A DNA stretch of 35,020 bases. It comes from a bacterium. GTDB taxonomy: Bacteria; Bdellovibrionota_C; UBA2361; SZUA-149; JAGRAN01. Positions 18,452 through 25,821 of the stretch are shown piece after piece. A program made the translations under genes and the position numbers. Numbering within the stretch: the first letter of the stretch is position 1; every line of letters begins with the position of its first letter. The DNA is taken from assembly GCA_030431555.1 (NCBI GenBank), contig JAUIIP010000006.1, positions 1 to 35,020 on the forward strand, in the 5' to 3' direction. Under the pieces are notes generated by a model that did not search any database, was not told where the DNA came from, and saw only the letters and a program-made list of their open reading frames with translations.

Positions 18452-20893
18452 ATGTGTAAGGGCGCCCAGCATCCGTCAAAATCGCGCGCGAAACTTTTTC
18501 GCCCGACGACGATTTTTCTGCTGCTGGCGGCAGTGTTTCTGCTGCTTGACGATTTCGCCGCACAGCCCGAGTCTCTCATTTCTTTGGTGAACAGCGCCTT
18601 AGCGGAAGACAGTGGGCACAAGGAAAGTGCACACAAACCCAGCAGCAAGCGCAGCAGCAGACGCAAACGGCGCAGGCGCTCCAAACACAGCGAGCAGAAA
18701 CCGCAGGAACATGAAGTCCCTAAGGCGATCGGCGCCGGCACGGCTGATCACGCACAGTTCAATTCAGACCTTGAGCGGCCGGACGGAATAGACGCCGTTC
18801 TCGTGCTGGACGCATCCAGAAGCATGACCCGCACTGACCCAAAGCGCCTGCGCGACCAGGGTGCTCGATTGTTTCTGCGCTTTTTGACGAAGGAAGATCG
18901 CCTGGGTGTGATTAAGTTCGATCGGGACGACGAAGTTGTCTCAGAGCTGTCAGACGTAAATACCAAGAATCTGAGGTCGATTGACAAGTCTATTGGCGAC
19001 ATTGCTGCCGACGGAAATTTTACGAACCTGCAAACTCCGCTTGAAACTGCGCTGGAAATGCTGCGCAAGAACGGCCGCAAGAAAGCGACCAAAGCGGTAA
19101 TCCTGCTAAGTGACGGCAAGCTTGACCCGCATCCCGAGGACGGGAGCCACGAGGAGGTTTTCGATCAGCTATTTGGAGTAGACCTGCCGGGCTACAAGCG
19201 TGAAGGCATTAGAATCTACACCCTCGCACTTTCGTCGGCCGCTGATAAGGAGCTGCTCAGCCGACTGGCGAAGGAGACCGGCGCGCTGCACTGGTACACG
19301 CCGGACGCCGATACAATTCACAAAAAGTTTTCGGATTTATTCTTGGCACTGAAAAAGCCGCAGGTGCTCGAGATGACCGGCGGCGGTTTTACTATTGATG
19401 AAAGCGTTACGGAAGCGACGTTCTATATCAATCGTGAAAAGAGGTCGGGAGCTGATATACGCCTGCTTGACCCGAAGGGCGCGGTGATTACCAGCACAAC
19501 TCTTCCGATAGGTGTTAAGTGGTTCAAAGGTGATAACTTCGATGTTGTTACTATCGATGCGCCCGAGCATGGGAACTGGACGGTTGAAGGAATCGAAGAT
19601 CCGACAGGCTTTGCAACCTTGCTGACCGATCTAAAGCTGCAGGTGCGCTGGCCGGAGAAAACCGAACTCTCCGTCGGTGACCGCATACTGGTTGCCGCCC
19701 GCCTGACAGAAAAGGGCGAGGTGTTCGAAGCTCCGGACCTGACCCAGGTTCTATCGTATGTCTACAAGATCGAAGACGCCGAAAGCGGCGAGACCAAGTT
19801 CAGCGGTGTACTTAACGACGAAGGCAAGAACGTGGACGACGAGAAGGGTGACAAGATCTACAGCGCCACAGTTCACGTCGACGTAGAAGGTGAGCTGCGA
19901 GCAATTGTCGGTGTTGCAGGGCCGACCTTTACTCGACAGCAGCAGCTTTTATTCTCCGCAAAGGGTGCCCAGGTAGAACTCGTGCTGGAGGAAGCAGACG
20001 AGTTTGCGAAACGTCCGGAGAGATTCAAAATCACCATTGCTAACGAGTTAGTTCGCTTGCGGGACCTGAGCGTTTTGCTGGTCGCCCAACGTGAAGATGA
20101 CGAAAAACCTCTGGTAATCGAAGCGGAGCGTGATCGCAGCAGCCGCACAGAATACCACGTCGATCCAAAGCAGCTCGAAGCGGGTGAATACGAGCTGTTT
20201 GCGCAAGTAAGCGGAACGAATAAAGGCGAGAAAGAAGAGTTTGCGAGCAGTCGACTTGAGTTTACCGCTACCGGAGAAAAAGAGCCGGAAGTAGTAGAAG
20301 AGCCGGTGGTTGCCTACATTGTAGTAATGGTCATTGCGCTGCTGTGGTCAGGCGCCTTGGCGTACTTGTTTCTAATGAAGAAGCCTGTCGGCAAGCAGTC
20401 GAATGTTAAGCGCCTCAAGGCCTACCAGCATCCGGAAGAGCCTGTAGCTAGCCTGGAGGCGGTCAAATCCAAGGCCTCGGAAGCTAAGCGCAAGGCCGGT
20501 GATGCGGATAAGAAACTGGTCGATGTAGAAGCTTTGGCGGCAGGAGATCTCCCTGATTTCGGCAGCGGTGCTGCGGAGCAATCCGCAGAGCCGGCGAAGG
20601 ATGCGGCGCCGGACGACATTGAAGCAGACGGAGCCGAACAAGATGAGGGCGAGGGTACGCAGCAGCAAGAGGCAGACGTCGAGCCCCCACCAGCAGAAGA
20701 AGTGCAGGAGGAGCAAAGCTCAGACGGCGCTGGGGACGTAGCTGAAGAGGCTGAGGAAGAAGCACCGTCCGAAGAGCCTGAGCAGGAAGAAACGGAGCAG
20801 GAAGACGCTGAAGCAGCCGAAGAAGAAGCTGTTTCAGAAGAGCAAGAGCCGGCTGAGCCGGAGCAGGCTGAAGAAGAAGAAAAGAAAGAGTAA
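18452..20893 (+). CDS. Membrane von Willebrand factor A protein with acidic C-terminal tail
   Basis: An 813-residue protein. A basic N terminus and one hydrophobic segment (residues ~19-35) form a signal anchor or signal peptide, followed by a Lys/Arg/Ser-rich linker (~55-85). The vWA domain starts near residue 110 with MIDAS motif DASRS (120-124); the further metal-site elements GNFTNLQTPL and LLSDGKLDP follow. Residues ~300-610 are beta-rich with Ig-like or CARDB-like units, extracytoplasmic by topology. A second membrane helix lies near 619-644 (VVAYIVVMVIALLWSG). The last ~130 residues are extremely Glu/Asp-rich and predicted cytoplasmic. vWA domains bind partners in a metal-dependent way; the partner here is unknown. 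It is followed 17 bases later by a coiled-coil membrane gene. Confidence 0.8.
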   Translation: MCKGAQHPSKSRAKLFRPTTIFLLLAAVFLLLDDFAAQPESLISLVNSALAEDSGHKESAHKPSSKRSSRRKRRRRSKHSEQKPQEHEVPKAIGAGTADHAQFNSDLERPDGIDAVLVLDASRSMTRTDPKRLRDQGARLFLRFLTKEDRLGVIKFDRDDEVVSELSDVNTKNLRSIDKSIGDIAADGNFTNLQTPLETALEMLRKNGRKKATKAVILLSDGKLDPHPEDGSHEEVFDQLFGVDLPGYKREGIRIYTLALSSAADKELLSRLAKETGALHWYTPDADTIHKKFSDLFLALKKPQVLEMTGGGFTIDESVTEATFYINREKRSGADIRLLDPKGAVITSTTLPIGVKWFKGDNFDVVTIDAPEHGNWTVEGIEDPTGFATLLTDLKLQVRWPEKTELSVGDRILVAARLTEKGEVFEAPDLTQVLSYVYKIEDAESGETKFSGVLNDEGKNVDDEKGDKIYSATVHVDVEGELRAIVGVAGPTFTRQQQLLFSAKGAQVELVLEEADEFAKRPERFKITIANELVRLRDLSVLLVAQREDDEKPLVIEAERDRSSRTEYHVDPKQLEAGEYELFAQVSGTNKGEKEEFASSRLEFTATGEKEPEVVEEPVVAYIVVMVIALLWSGALAYLFLMKKPVGKQSNVKRLKAYQHPEEPVASLEAVKSKASEAKRKAGDADKKLVDVEALAAGDLPDFGSGAAEQSAEPAKDAAPDDIEADGAEQDEGEGTQQQEADVEPPPAEEVQEEQSSDGAGDVAEEAEEEAPSEEPEQEETEQEDAEAAEEEAVSEEQEPAEPEQAEEEEKKE

Positions 20894-20910
20894 TAGCGAG
20901 ATTAGCTAAG

Positions 20911-21597
20911 ATGTTAATCGCTGCAATAATCGTAGTAGTACTTATTTTCCTCATCGCCGCGGGCGGTATCGCCGGTACTTTGTTCTATCAGATCAACGCG
21001 CGCAAGACGGTTCTCGAAGACAACATCAACCTGCTCAAGAAGGAATACGAATTAAAAGAGGCAATGCTGAAGGACCTGGCGGAGGCTGCGCTGGGACTGG
21101 CTCCGGCCGGAGATGCGGAGTCGCTGAAAGAAAAGCTGCTGGAACTTGAAGAGCGGCTGCGAGCTGAGCAGGGACGCTTAACAATTACTCAAGCGGAACT
21201 TGACGCCGTCGACTCTAGGCTTCGTGAACTCGAAGAGGTTGAGCGCGAACTGGAAGCTAGTTCAATTGAGTCGGCAAAAGAAGTCGAGATGCTGCGCTCT
21301 CAGGCGAGAGACATCGAAAGCCGTAATGAAATGCTCAAAGAACAGCTCCAGCTTTCGTTCGACCAAATAGAAATTTTGCTGAGCCAGTTCGGCAACTCGC
21401 AGGCGGCCCGCGATCAGCTGAATTCTATGAAGACAGCTCTTGAGGAAACTCAGGAACGAATCCAATACTACTCAGATCAAATCAGCGAACTTAACGAGCG
21501 ATACGGTAAGCTGAAGAACGCCTACGATGCGCTTGATATCGAATATGCCCAGCTTTACGAGAAGCACAATCAAATGGCAGCCGCCAGCGGCAGCTAA
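20911..21597 (+). CDS. Membrane-anchored coiled-coil protein
   Basis: A 228-residue protein with one N-terminal transmembrane helix (residues 2-26, LIAAIIVVVLIFLIAAGGIAG) and then almost uninterrupted heptad-rich helix, full of Leu/Glu/Lys/Arg, from about 35 to 220 (for example LKEKLLELEERLRAEQ). There is no catalytic domain. By topology and composition it resembles spacer or scaffold proteins that hold complexes at the membrane. It lies 17 bases behind the vWA gene on the same strand and is likely its partner. The family name cannot be given. Confidence 0.7.
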   Translation: MLIAAIIVVVLIFLIAAGGIAGTLFYQINARKTVLEDNINLLKKEYELKEAMLKDLAEAALGLAPAGDAESLKEKLLELEERLRAEQGRLTITQAELDAVDSRLRELEEVERELEASSIESAKEVEMLRSQARDIESRNEMLKEQLQLSFDQIEILLSQFGNSQAARDQLNSMKTALEETQERIQYYSDQISELNERYGKLKNAYDALDIEYAQLYEKHNQMAAASGS

Positions 21598-21638
21598 GTG
21601 CATCAGACGCGTAGCACCAGCAAGCAGCTTTTATAAGA

Positions 21639-21785
21639 CTATTTGGACTCAGGATCTTTTGGAGGGTTTGAGCTCTGGGAGATAATGTAGAAATAGACTA
21701 CGAGCGGCAGTCCAAGCAAAACTACAAACATAAATACTACAGATAAGTTTTCCGGATCTGTGAAAAGTGCAGCAAGCTCTTCCAT
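21639..21785 (-). CDS. Small single-span membrane protein
   Basis: A 48-residue frame starting at ATG 21785 with a GAGGG motif 5-6 bases upstream; a GTG at 21827 would make it 62 residues but lacks such a site. The short acidic N terminus MEELAALFTDPENL is followed by a strongly hydrophobic helix (VVFMFVVLLGLPLVVYFYII) and a short polar tail ending NPPKDPESK, the pattern of a genuine small inner-membrane subunit. It is convergent with the coiled-coil gene (41-base gap) and divergent from bioA. No family is recognised. Coding status rests on the ribosome binding site and hydrophobic profile alone. Confidence 0.55.
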   Translation of the reverse strand: MEELAALFTDPENLSVVFMFVVLLGLPLVVYFYIISQSSNPPKDPESK

Positions 21786-22020
21786 AATTCCCTCAGCAGC
21801 GCCCTGAACTGACTTCTTAGCTGACACAATGCTAGCATGGAGCGCGTGAGTTCACTAGCCGCAGTGTTTTGTGTAAAGCTGAATATCTTGTTCAACTTTA
21901 ACGGGTTAGCGCGGTCAGTCGGCGTCTCTTGCGCCCGAAATAAAGCAGCTAACGCCATCGGCTTCCCATCGGCTTTCGTATGATCTAGTTTTCTGGCGCG
22001 GCAATAAAGGGGAATTTGCT

Positions 22021-23391
22021 ATGAGCAGTGAGCAGCGGAGACTGACAGAACTCGATCACCAATACATTTGGCACCCGTTTACCCAGCAGAAGCATTGGAC
22101 GGAGTCGGAGCAGCCGCTAATAGTCGAAAGCGCCGAAGGCTTTGATTTAATTGATGTCGAGGGCAAACGCTACCTCGACGGCGTATCTTCGCTGTGGTGC
22201 AACGTCCATGGTCACAGCGAACCTGAGCTAATGGCTGCGCTACACGATCAAGCCGACAAGCTCTGCCATTCTACTTTGCTGGGCTTAACGCATCGCCCGG
22301 TGATTGAGCTGAGTGAAAAGCTGTTTAAGATTTTGCCGGAAGGCTTGAGCAAAGTGTTCTACGCCGATGCGGGCACAACTGCGGTCGAGGCCGGTTTGAG
22401 AATAGCGCTCGAATGGTGGCAGAAGCAGAGCGGCGAGGCAGCTAAGAAAAAGCGTAAGCTGCTTTCGCTCGACGGAGCCTACCACGGAGATACAGTCGGC
22501 TCCGTTACAATCGGGTTTCTACCGGCATTTCATGGTTCAATCGAACCGATTTTGGTGCCGGCACTTCGCACACCGCCGCCGCATATGTTTCGCTTTTACG
22601 ACGGGATGAGCGAGGAGGATGCGCTGGCAGCGGCGCTTGAGCAGCTTGAGCAGACCTTGCTGCGCGAAGCCGATAGCATCGCCGCGTTTTTTATGGAACC
22701 GCTGGTGCAGGGTGCTGCGGGAATTTGGGTCCAGCCGCCTGAGTTTCTACGCGCCGCGCGCGAGCTTTGCCGCAAGCACAACGTTTTATTCCTAGCGGAT
22801 GAGGTAGCGACAGGCTTTGGCAAAACCGGCAGTCTGTTTGCTGTCGAGCAAGGTCCGGTGTCGCCCGATATTATGATTATTGGCAAGGGGCTGAGTGCGG
22901 GCTACCTCCCGATTTCGGCAGCGATCTGCAGCCAGGAACTATACGACGGCTTCCTGGGCGGGGTTGAAGAAGGCAAAACTTTTTTCTACGGACAGACCTT
23001 CGCGGGCAATCCGCTCGCAGCGCGAGTTGCTTCAGCAAACCTCGACCTGCTTGAGCAGAGAAATGTGCTAGGCGGTCTCCCGGAGCGGATAGCAGCTATG
23101 ACCAAGGCGCTGGATGAGAATGTCCAGCCGCTTGGTTGCGTCGATGAGGTTCGCCAGTGCGGCTTGATGGTTGGTATCGAGCTTACCAAGAAGCCGGGTG
23201 AGCGCTGCCCGTATCCGGCCCAGGAGCTTGCGGGTTGGAGAGTTATCTATGAAGCGAGGAAGCGCGGCGTGGTGATTCGCCCGCTCGGGAATGTGATAAT
23301 TTTGATGCCGGCAATTACAATGCCCGCGCAGCAGATCGAGCGGCTGGTTCAGGTCACCGCGGATTCGCTGCGTGATGTATTGGGAGGCTAA
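22021..23391 (+). CDS. bioA: Adenosylmethionine-8-amino-7-oxononanoate aminotransferase
   Basis: PLP-dependent class III aminotransferase converting KAPA to DAPA in biotin synthesis, using S-adenosylmethionine (or lysine in some relatives) as amino donor. Family markers: YIWHPFTQ near the start, SSLWCNVHGH, LDGAYHGDTVGSVTIG, LADEVATGFGKTG and the PLP lysine K289 in IIGKGLSAGYLPISA. Length is 456 residues. AAGGGG stands 8 bases before the ATG. It is immediately followed by bioD (3-base gap), which performs the next step. The 235-base upstream region to the small membrane gene holds its presumed promoter; no classical BirA operator palindrome was evident there. Confidence 0.96.
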   Translation: MSSEQRRLTELDHQYIWHPFTQQKHWTESEQPLIVESAEGFDLIDVEGKRYLDGVSSLWCNVHGHSEPELMAALHDQADKLCHSTLLGLTHRPVIELSEKLFKILPEGLSKVFYADAGTTAVEAGLRIALEWWQKQSGEAAKKKRKLLSLDGAYHGDTVGSVTIGFLPAFHGSIEPILVPALRTPPPHMFRFYDGMSEEDALAAALEQLEQTLLREADSIAAFFMEPLVQGAAGIWVQPPEFLRAARELCRKHNVLFLADEVATGFGKTGSLFAVEQGPVSPDIMIIGKGLSAGYLPISAAICSQELYDGFLGGVEEGKTFFYGQTFAGNPLAARVASANLDLLEQRNVLGGLPERIAAMTKALDENVQPLGCVDEVRQCGLMVGIELTKKPGERCPYPAQELAGWRVIYEARKRGVVIRPLGNVIILMPAITMPAQQIERLVQVTADSLRDVLGG

Positions 23392-23394
23392 ACT

Positions 23395-24117
23395 ATGGCA
23401 GCGCCGATTATTTTAGTAAGCGGAACTGATACCGGTGTTGGCAAGACGGTCGTTAGCTGCGGTTTGCTGCGAGCGTTCAAAGCGCTCGGAAAGTCAGCGG
23501 CTGCTTTGAAGCTGATTGAGACCGGTATTATGCCGACCGATCCTGCTTCGGATGCGAATGCGCTGTGGAACGCATCCAGCGCCGATCAGACAATTTCAGA
23601 AGTTTGCCCGTTTAGCTTTCCTGAACCGGCAGCCCCCAACGTTGCGGCGCGCGCTGCCGGTGGAAGTCTCAGCTTTGAAGATGCAGCAAACGCGATTAAT
23701 TCCCTTCCGCAGAGCGCCGACTTGAGTCTGATTGAAGGTGCGGGTGGTTTGTTAGTGCCAATCAACGACGAATTGACGTTCGTCGACTTAGCACAGGAGC
23801 TCAAGCTGCCGGTGCTGCTGGTGGTGGGCTCAAGGCTTGGTGCAATAAACCACGCCGCACTCAGCTTTGAAGTTTTGGCCAGCCGGGGAGTAAATACACT
23901 TGGCTACGTGTTAAATGAGTGCTTTGAAGCGGACGATGAGCAGGCGCAATACCGCCTGGCGCTGGAGAGCAACCGCGAAGAAATCTATCGTGCCGCCTCG
24001 CGGTACCAAGTCGCAGAGCTGGGGAGCATTCCCTGTATATACGCCCAGTCACAAAGCGGGGAAGTGTTCGAAGGGATCGCTAAGCGTTTGCTTGACGGTC
24101 TTGGCGAGGGCCTGTGA
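23395..24117 (+). CDS. bioD: Dethiobiotin synthetase
   Basis: ATP- and CO2-dependent ring closure of DAPA to dethiobiotin. The P-loop GTDTGVGKT is at residues 10-18 and the switch-like EGAGGLLVPI near residue 115 closes the active site. The usual KPIETG-type motif around residue 39 reads KLIETG, so the catalytic Lys is retained and only the Pro is changed. Length is 240 residues. It lies 3 bases after bioA and its end overlaps the following gene by 4 bases. bioB, bioF and bioC are not in this window, so the remaining biotin genes must lie elsewhere or be acquired by uptake. Confidence 0.95.
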   Translation: MAAPIILVSGTDTGVGKTVVSCGLLRAFKALGKSAAALKLIETGIMPTDPASDANALWNASSADQTISEVCPFSFPEPAAPNVAARAAGGSLSFEDAANAINSLPQSADLSLIEGAGGLLVPINDELTFVDLAQELKLPVLLVVGSRLGAINHAALSFEVLASRGVNTLGYVLNECFEADDEQAQYRLALESNREEIYRAASRYQVAELGSIPCIYAQSQSGEVFEGIAKRLLDGLGEGL

Positions 24118-24638
24118 GCGTAATATCTGCATTCATTAAAGAGCGCAGAGCCGACCAGAAACTGTGCGATCGACTCAGTAGACTCGCGCCGCAAGAGCAG
24201 GTGGTCGTTGAGAAGATCATTTCCTCGCTCAACCCAAGTGCAAATACTCTAAAGGAGCTGCTGCGGCTCGCGGAAGAAATTGCTGCTCGGGAGTCCAGCA
24301 CTTTGGCCGAAGTGCTAAATGCTGAGGAGATTGAAGAGTTGCTTGAGCATCCGAGCAGCAAGAAAGATCGCCAGCGTCTTATTCGCGTTGAACTGGAGCG
24401 CTGGCGCTTTCCTCAGCTCGGACGACTCAGGGATCAACTACAGGACTGTCAGCAGCAAATTCTTAGTGAGCTGGGGCTTCGGGTCGAGTTGCCCCAAGAC
24501 CTTGAAGGCGATACACTTTCCCTCACGATTTCCGCTAAGAACGGCCGGGATTTTGCTGTGCAAGGCGCTAAAATGACAGAGCTAAGCGCGCACCCGGCGC
24601 TCGCGAAAATATTTTCTCTACTAAAAGGTGACTTTTAG
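24114..24638 (+). CDS. Hypothetical protein, helical, within the bio-secA cluster
   Basis: A 174-residue protein without signal peptide or membrane segment. It is mostly alpha-helical and charge-rich (TLKELLRLAEEIAARE, then DRQRLIRVELERWRFPQLGR), with a beta-rich end (DTLSLTISAKNGRDFAVQGA). I do not recognise the family. GTG 24114 overlaps the stop of bioD by 4 bases, which is characteristic of translational coupling, so the short frame is very likely real. Genes on either side run the same way. The arginine-rich helix could bind nucleic acid or protein; this is only a guess. Confidence 0.68.
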   Translation: MSVISAFIKERRADQKLCDRLSRLAPQEQVVVEKIISSLNPSANTLKELLRLAEEIAARESSTLAEVLNAEEIEELLEHPSSKKDRQRLIRVELERWRFPQLGRLRDQLQDCQQQILSELGLRVELPQDLEGDTLSLTISAKNGRDFAVQGAKMTELSAHPALAKIFSLLKGDF

Positions 24639-24645
24639 CCTCGTC

Positions 24646-25821
24646 ATGTCGGCAGCTAAACCTTCGTACTGGCCAGAGCGCGTTTTTGTAACGCAGGATG
24701 CGCTTGAAGACGCGCTTAGCGAGCGCGTGTTGTCGCGCTTGGGAGATGTCGAAGTAAAGGTTCTGGACTCACGGGCTGACCCGGTGACTGAGACGAAGTT
24801 TGGTTCGGCATTAGAAGGCGACGCTGCACGCTTCGATTTGGGTAAGCGAACCTTGCTGCTGACTCGCCACGAAGGCGGCTGGATGGAGCGCTGTCCGGCA
24901 GGAGGGAGCGGCAATTTGGTTTGCTGCAACCTTTGGACTGTTAATCCCGGCGAAGGCTGCCCACTAGATTGCTCGTATTGTTACCTTCAGTCCTACTTAA
25001 AGCGAAACCCCAGCTTGAAGTTGTTTACCAATGTCTCGGATATGCTGACCGCGATTGAGCGCGGCGTCAGCGCTGAGCCGAGCAGGCTGTTTCGCATCGG
25101 AACCGGTGAAACAATAGACAGCTTGGTTTGGGATCCGCTGACAGACTTGTCGAGTGAATTAGTGCCGCTTTTTGGGCGATTGCCGAACGCCTTGCTTGAG
25201 CTTAAAACCAAGACGGCGCTGGTAGACCAGTTGGTCGATCTGCGCCACGAGCACAAAGGCCGAACAGTAGTATCCTGGTCGCTCAATGCTAGGGCTGTAA
25301 CCGAGCGCGAAGAGCTCTGGACTGCTCCGCTGGCTCAGCGAATTGCTGCTGCTGCGCGCTGCGTGGAAGCCGGCTACCGTGTAGGATTTCACTTCGATCC
25401 ACTGATAGATTTCTCGGGATGGCAGGAAGCCTATTCAGCGGTGGTGGACCAGATTTTTGAGGCAGTTCCTGCATCAAGCATTGCTTGGATCAGTCTGGGG
25501 ACTCTCAGGTATAAGCGTGAGATGCAGCAAGTTATGCGCGAGCGTTTTCCCGAGAGCCAGGTCTCGCTGGGCGAGCAGCAGCTGGGGACAGACAATAAAA
25601 TGCGCTACTGTCAGCCGATGCGGCTGAGGCTGCTTAGGTTTATGTGGGACCGTTTGAAGAAGGAATCGCGCGACTTGCCCGTCTATATGTGCATGGAAGG
25701 TTCTTCCTCTTGGCGGGCAGTTAGTGGAACTGCGAGCAGCGAGGACGGTTCGCTGGTAGAAATTATTTCGCGCAAAGGGCGGCTTGAAGACCAGGCCGCC
25801 GAAGGAGTTTTCCTGCAGTGA
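24646..25821 (+). CDS. Spore photoproduct lyase-like radical SAM protein
   Basis: Radical SAM enzyme of the SplB-like branch, 391 residues. The [4Fe-4S] motif is CPLDCSYC (Cys105, Cys109, Cys112) followed by YLQSYL, very like SPL. The strand RIGTGETIDSLVWDPLTDLS and the C-terminal VYMCMEGSSSW stretch also match this family. True SPL repairs the 5-thyminyl-5,6-dihydrothymine lesion in spores; homologues occur in bacteria that form no spores and have unclear substrates. I chose ATG 24646 because the protein then begins MSAAKPSYWPERVF, as family members do; GTG 24628 would overlap the previous gene. Its stop overlaps the secA start by 4 bases. Confidence 0.85.
   Translation: MSAAKPSYWPERVFVTQDALEDALSERVLSRLGDVEVKVLDSRADPVTETKFGSALEGDAARFDLGKRTLLLTRHEGGWMERCPAGGSGNLVCCNLWTVNPGEGCPLDCSYCYLQSYLKRNPSLKLFTNVSDMLTAIERGVSAEPSRLFRIGTGETIDSLVWDPLTDLSSELVPLFGRLPNALLELKTKTALVDQLVDLRHEHKGRTVVSWSLNARAVTEREELWTAPLAQRIAAAARCVEAGYRVGFHFDPLIDFSGWQEAYSAVVDQIFEAVPASSIAWISLGTLRYKREMQQVMRERFPESQVSLGEQQLGTDNKMRYCQPMRLRLLRFMWDRLKKESRDLPVYMCMEGSSSWRAVSGTASSEDGSLVEIISRKGRLEDQAAEGVFLQ

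Noticed and set aside
21840-22015. BirA operator upstream of bioA
   Set aside because: TTGTTCAAC is followed by GGGTTAGCG, which gives no convincing palindrome of the known BirA operator type.
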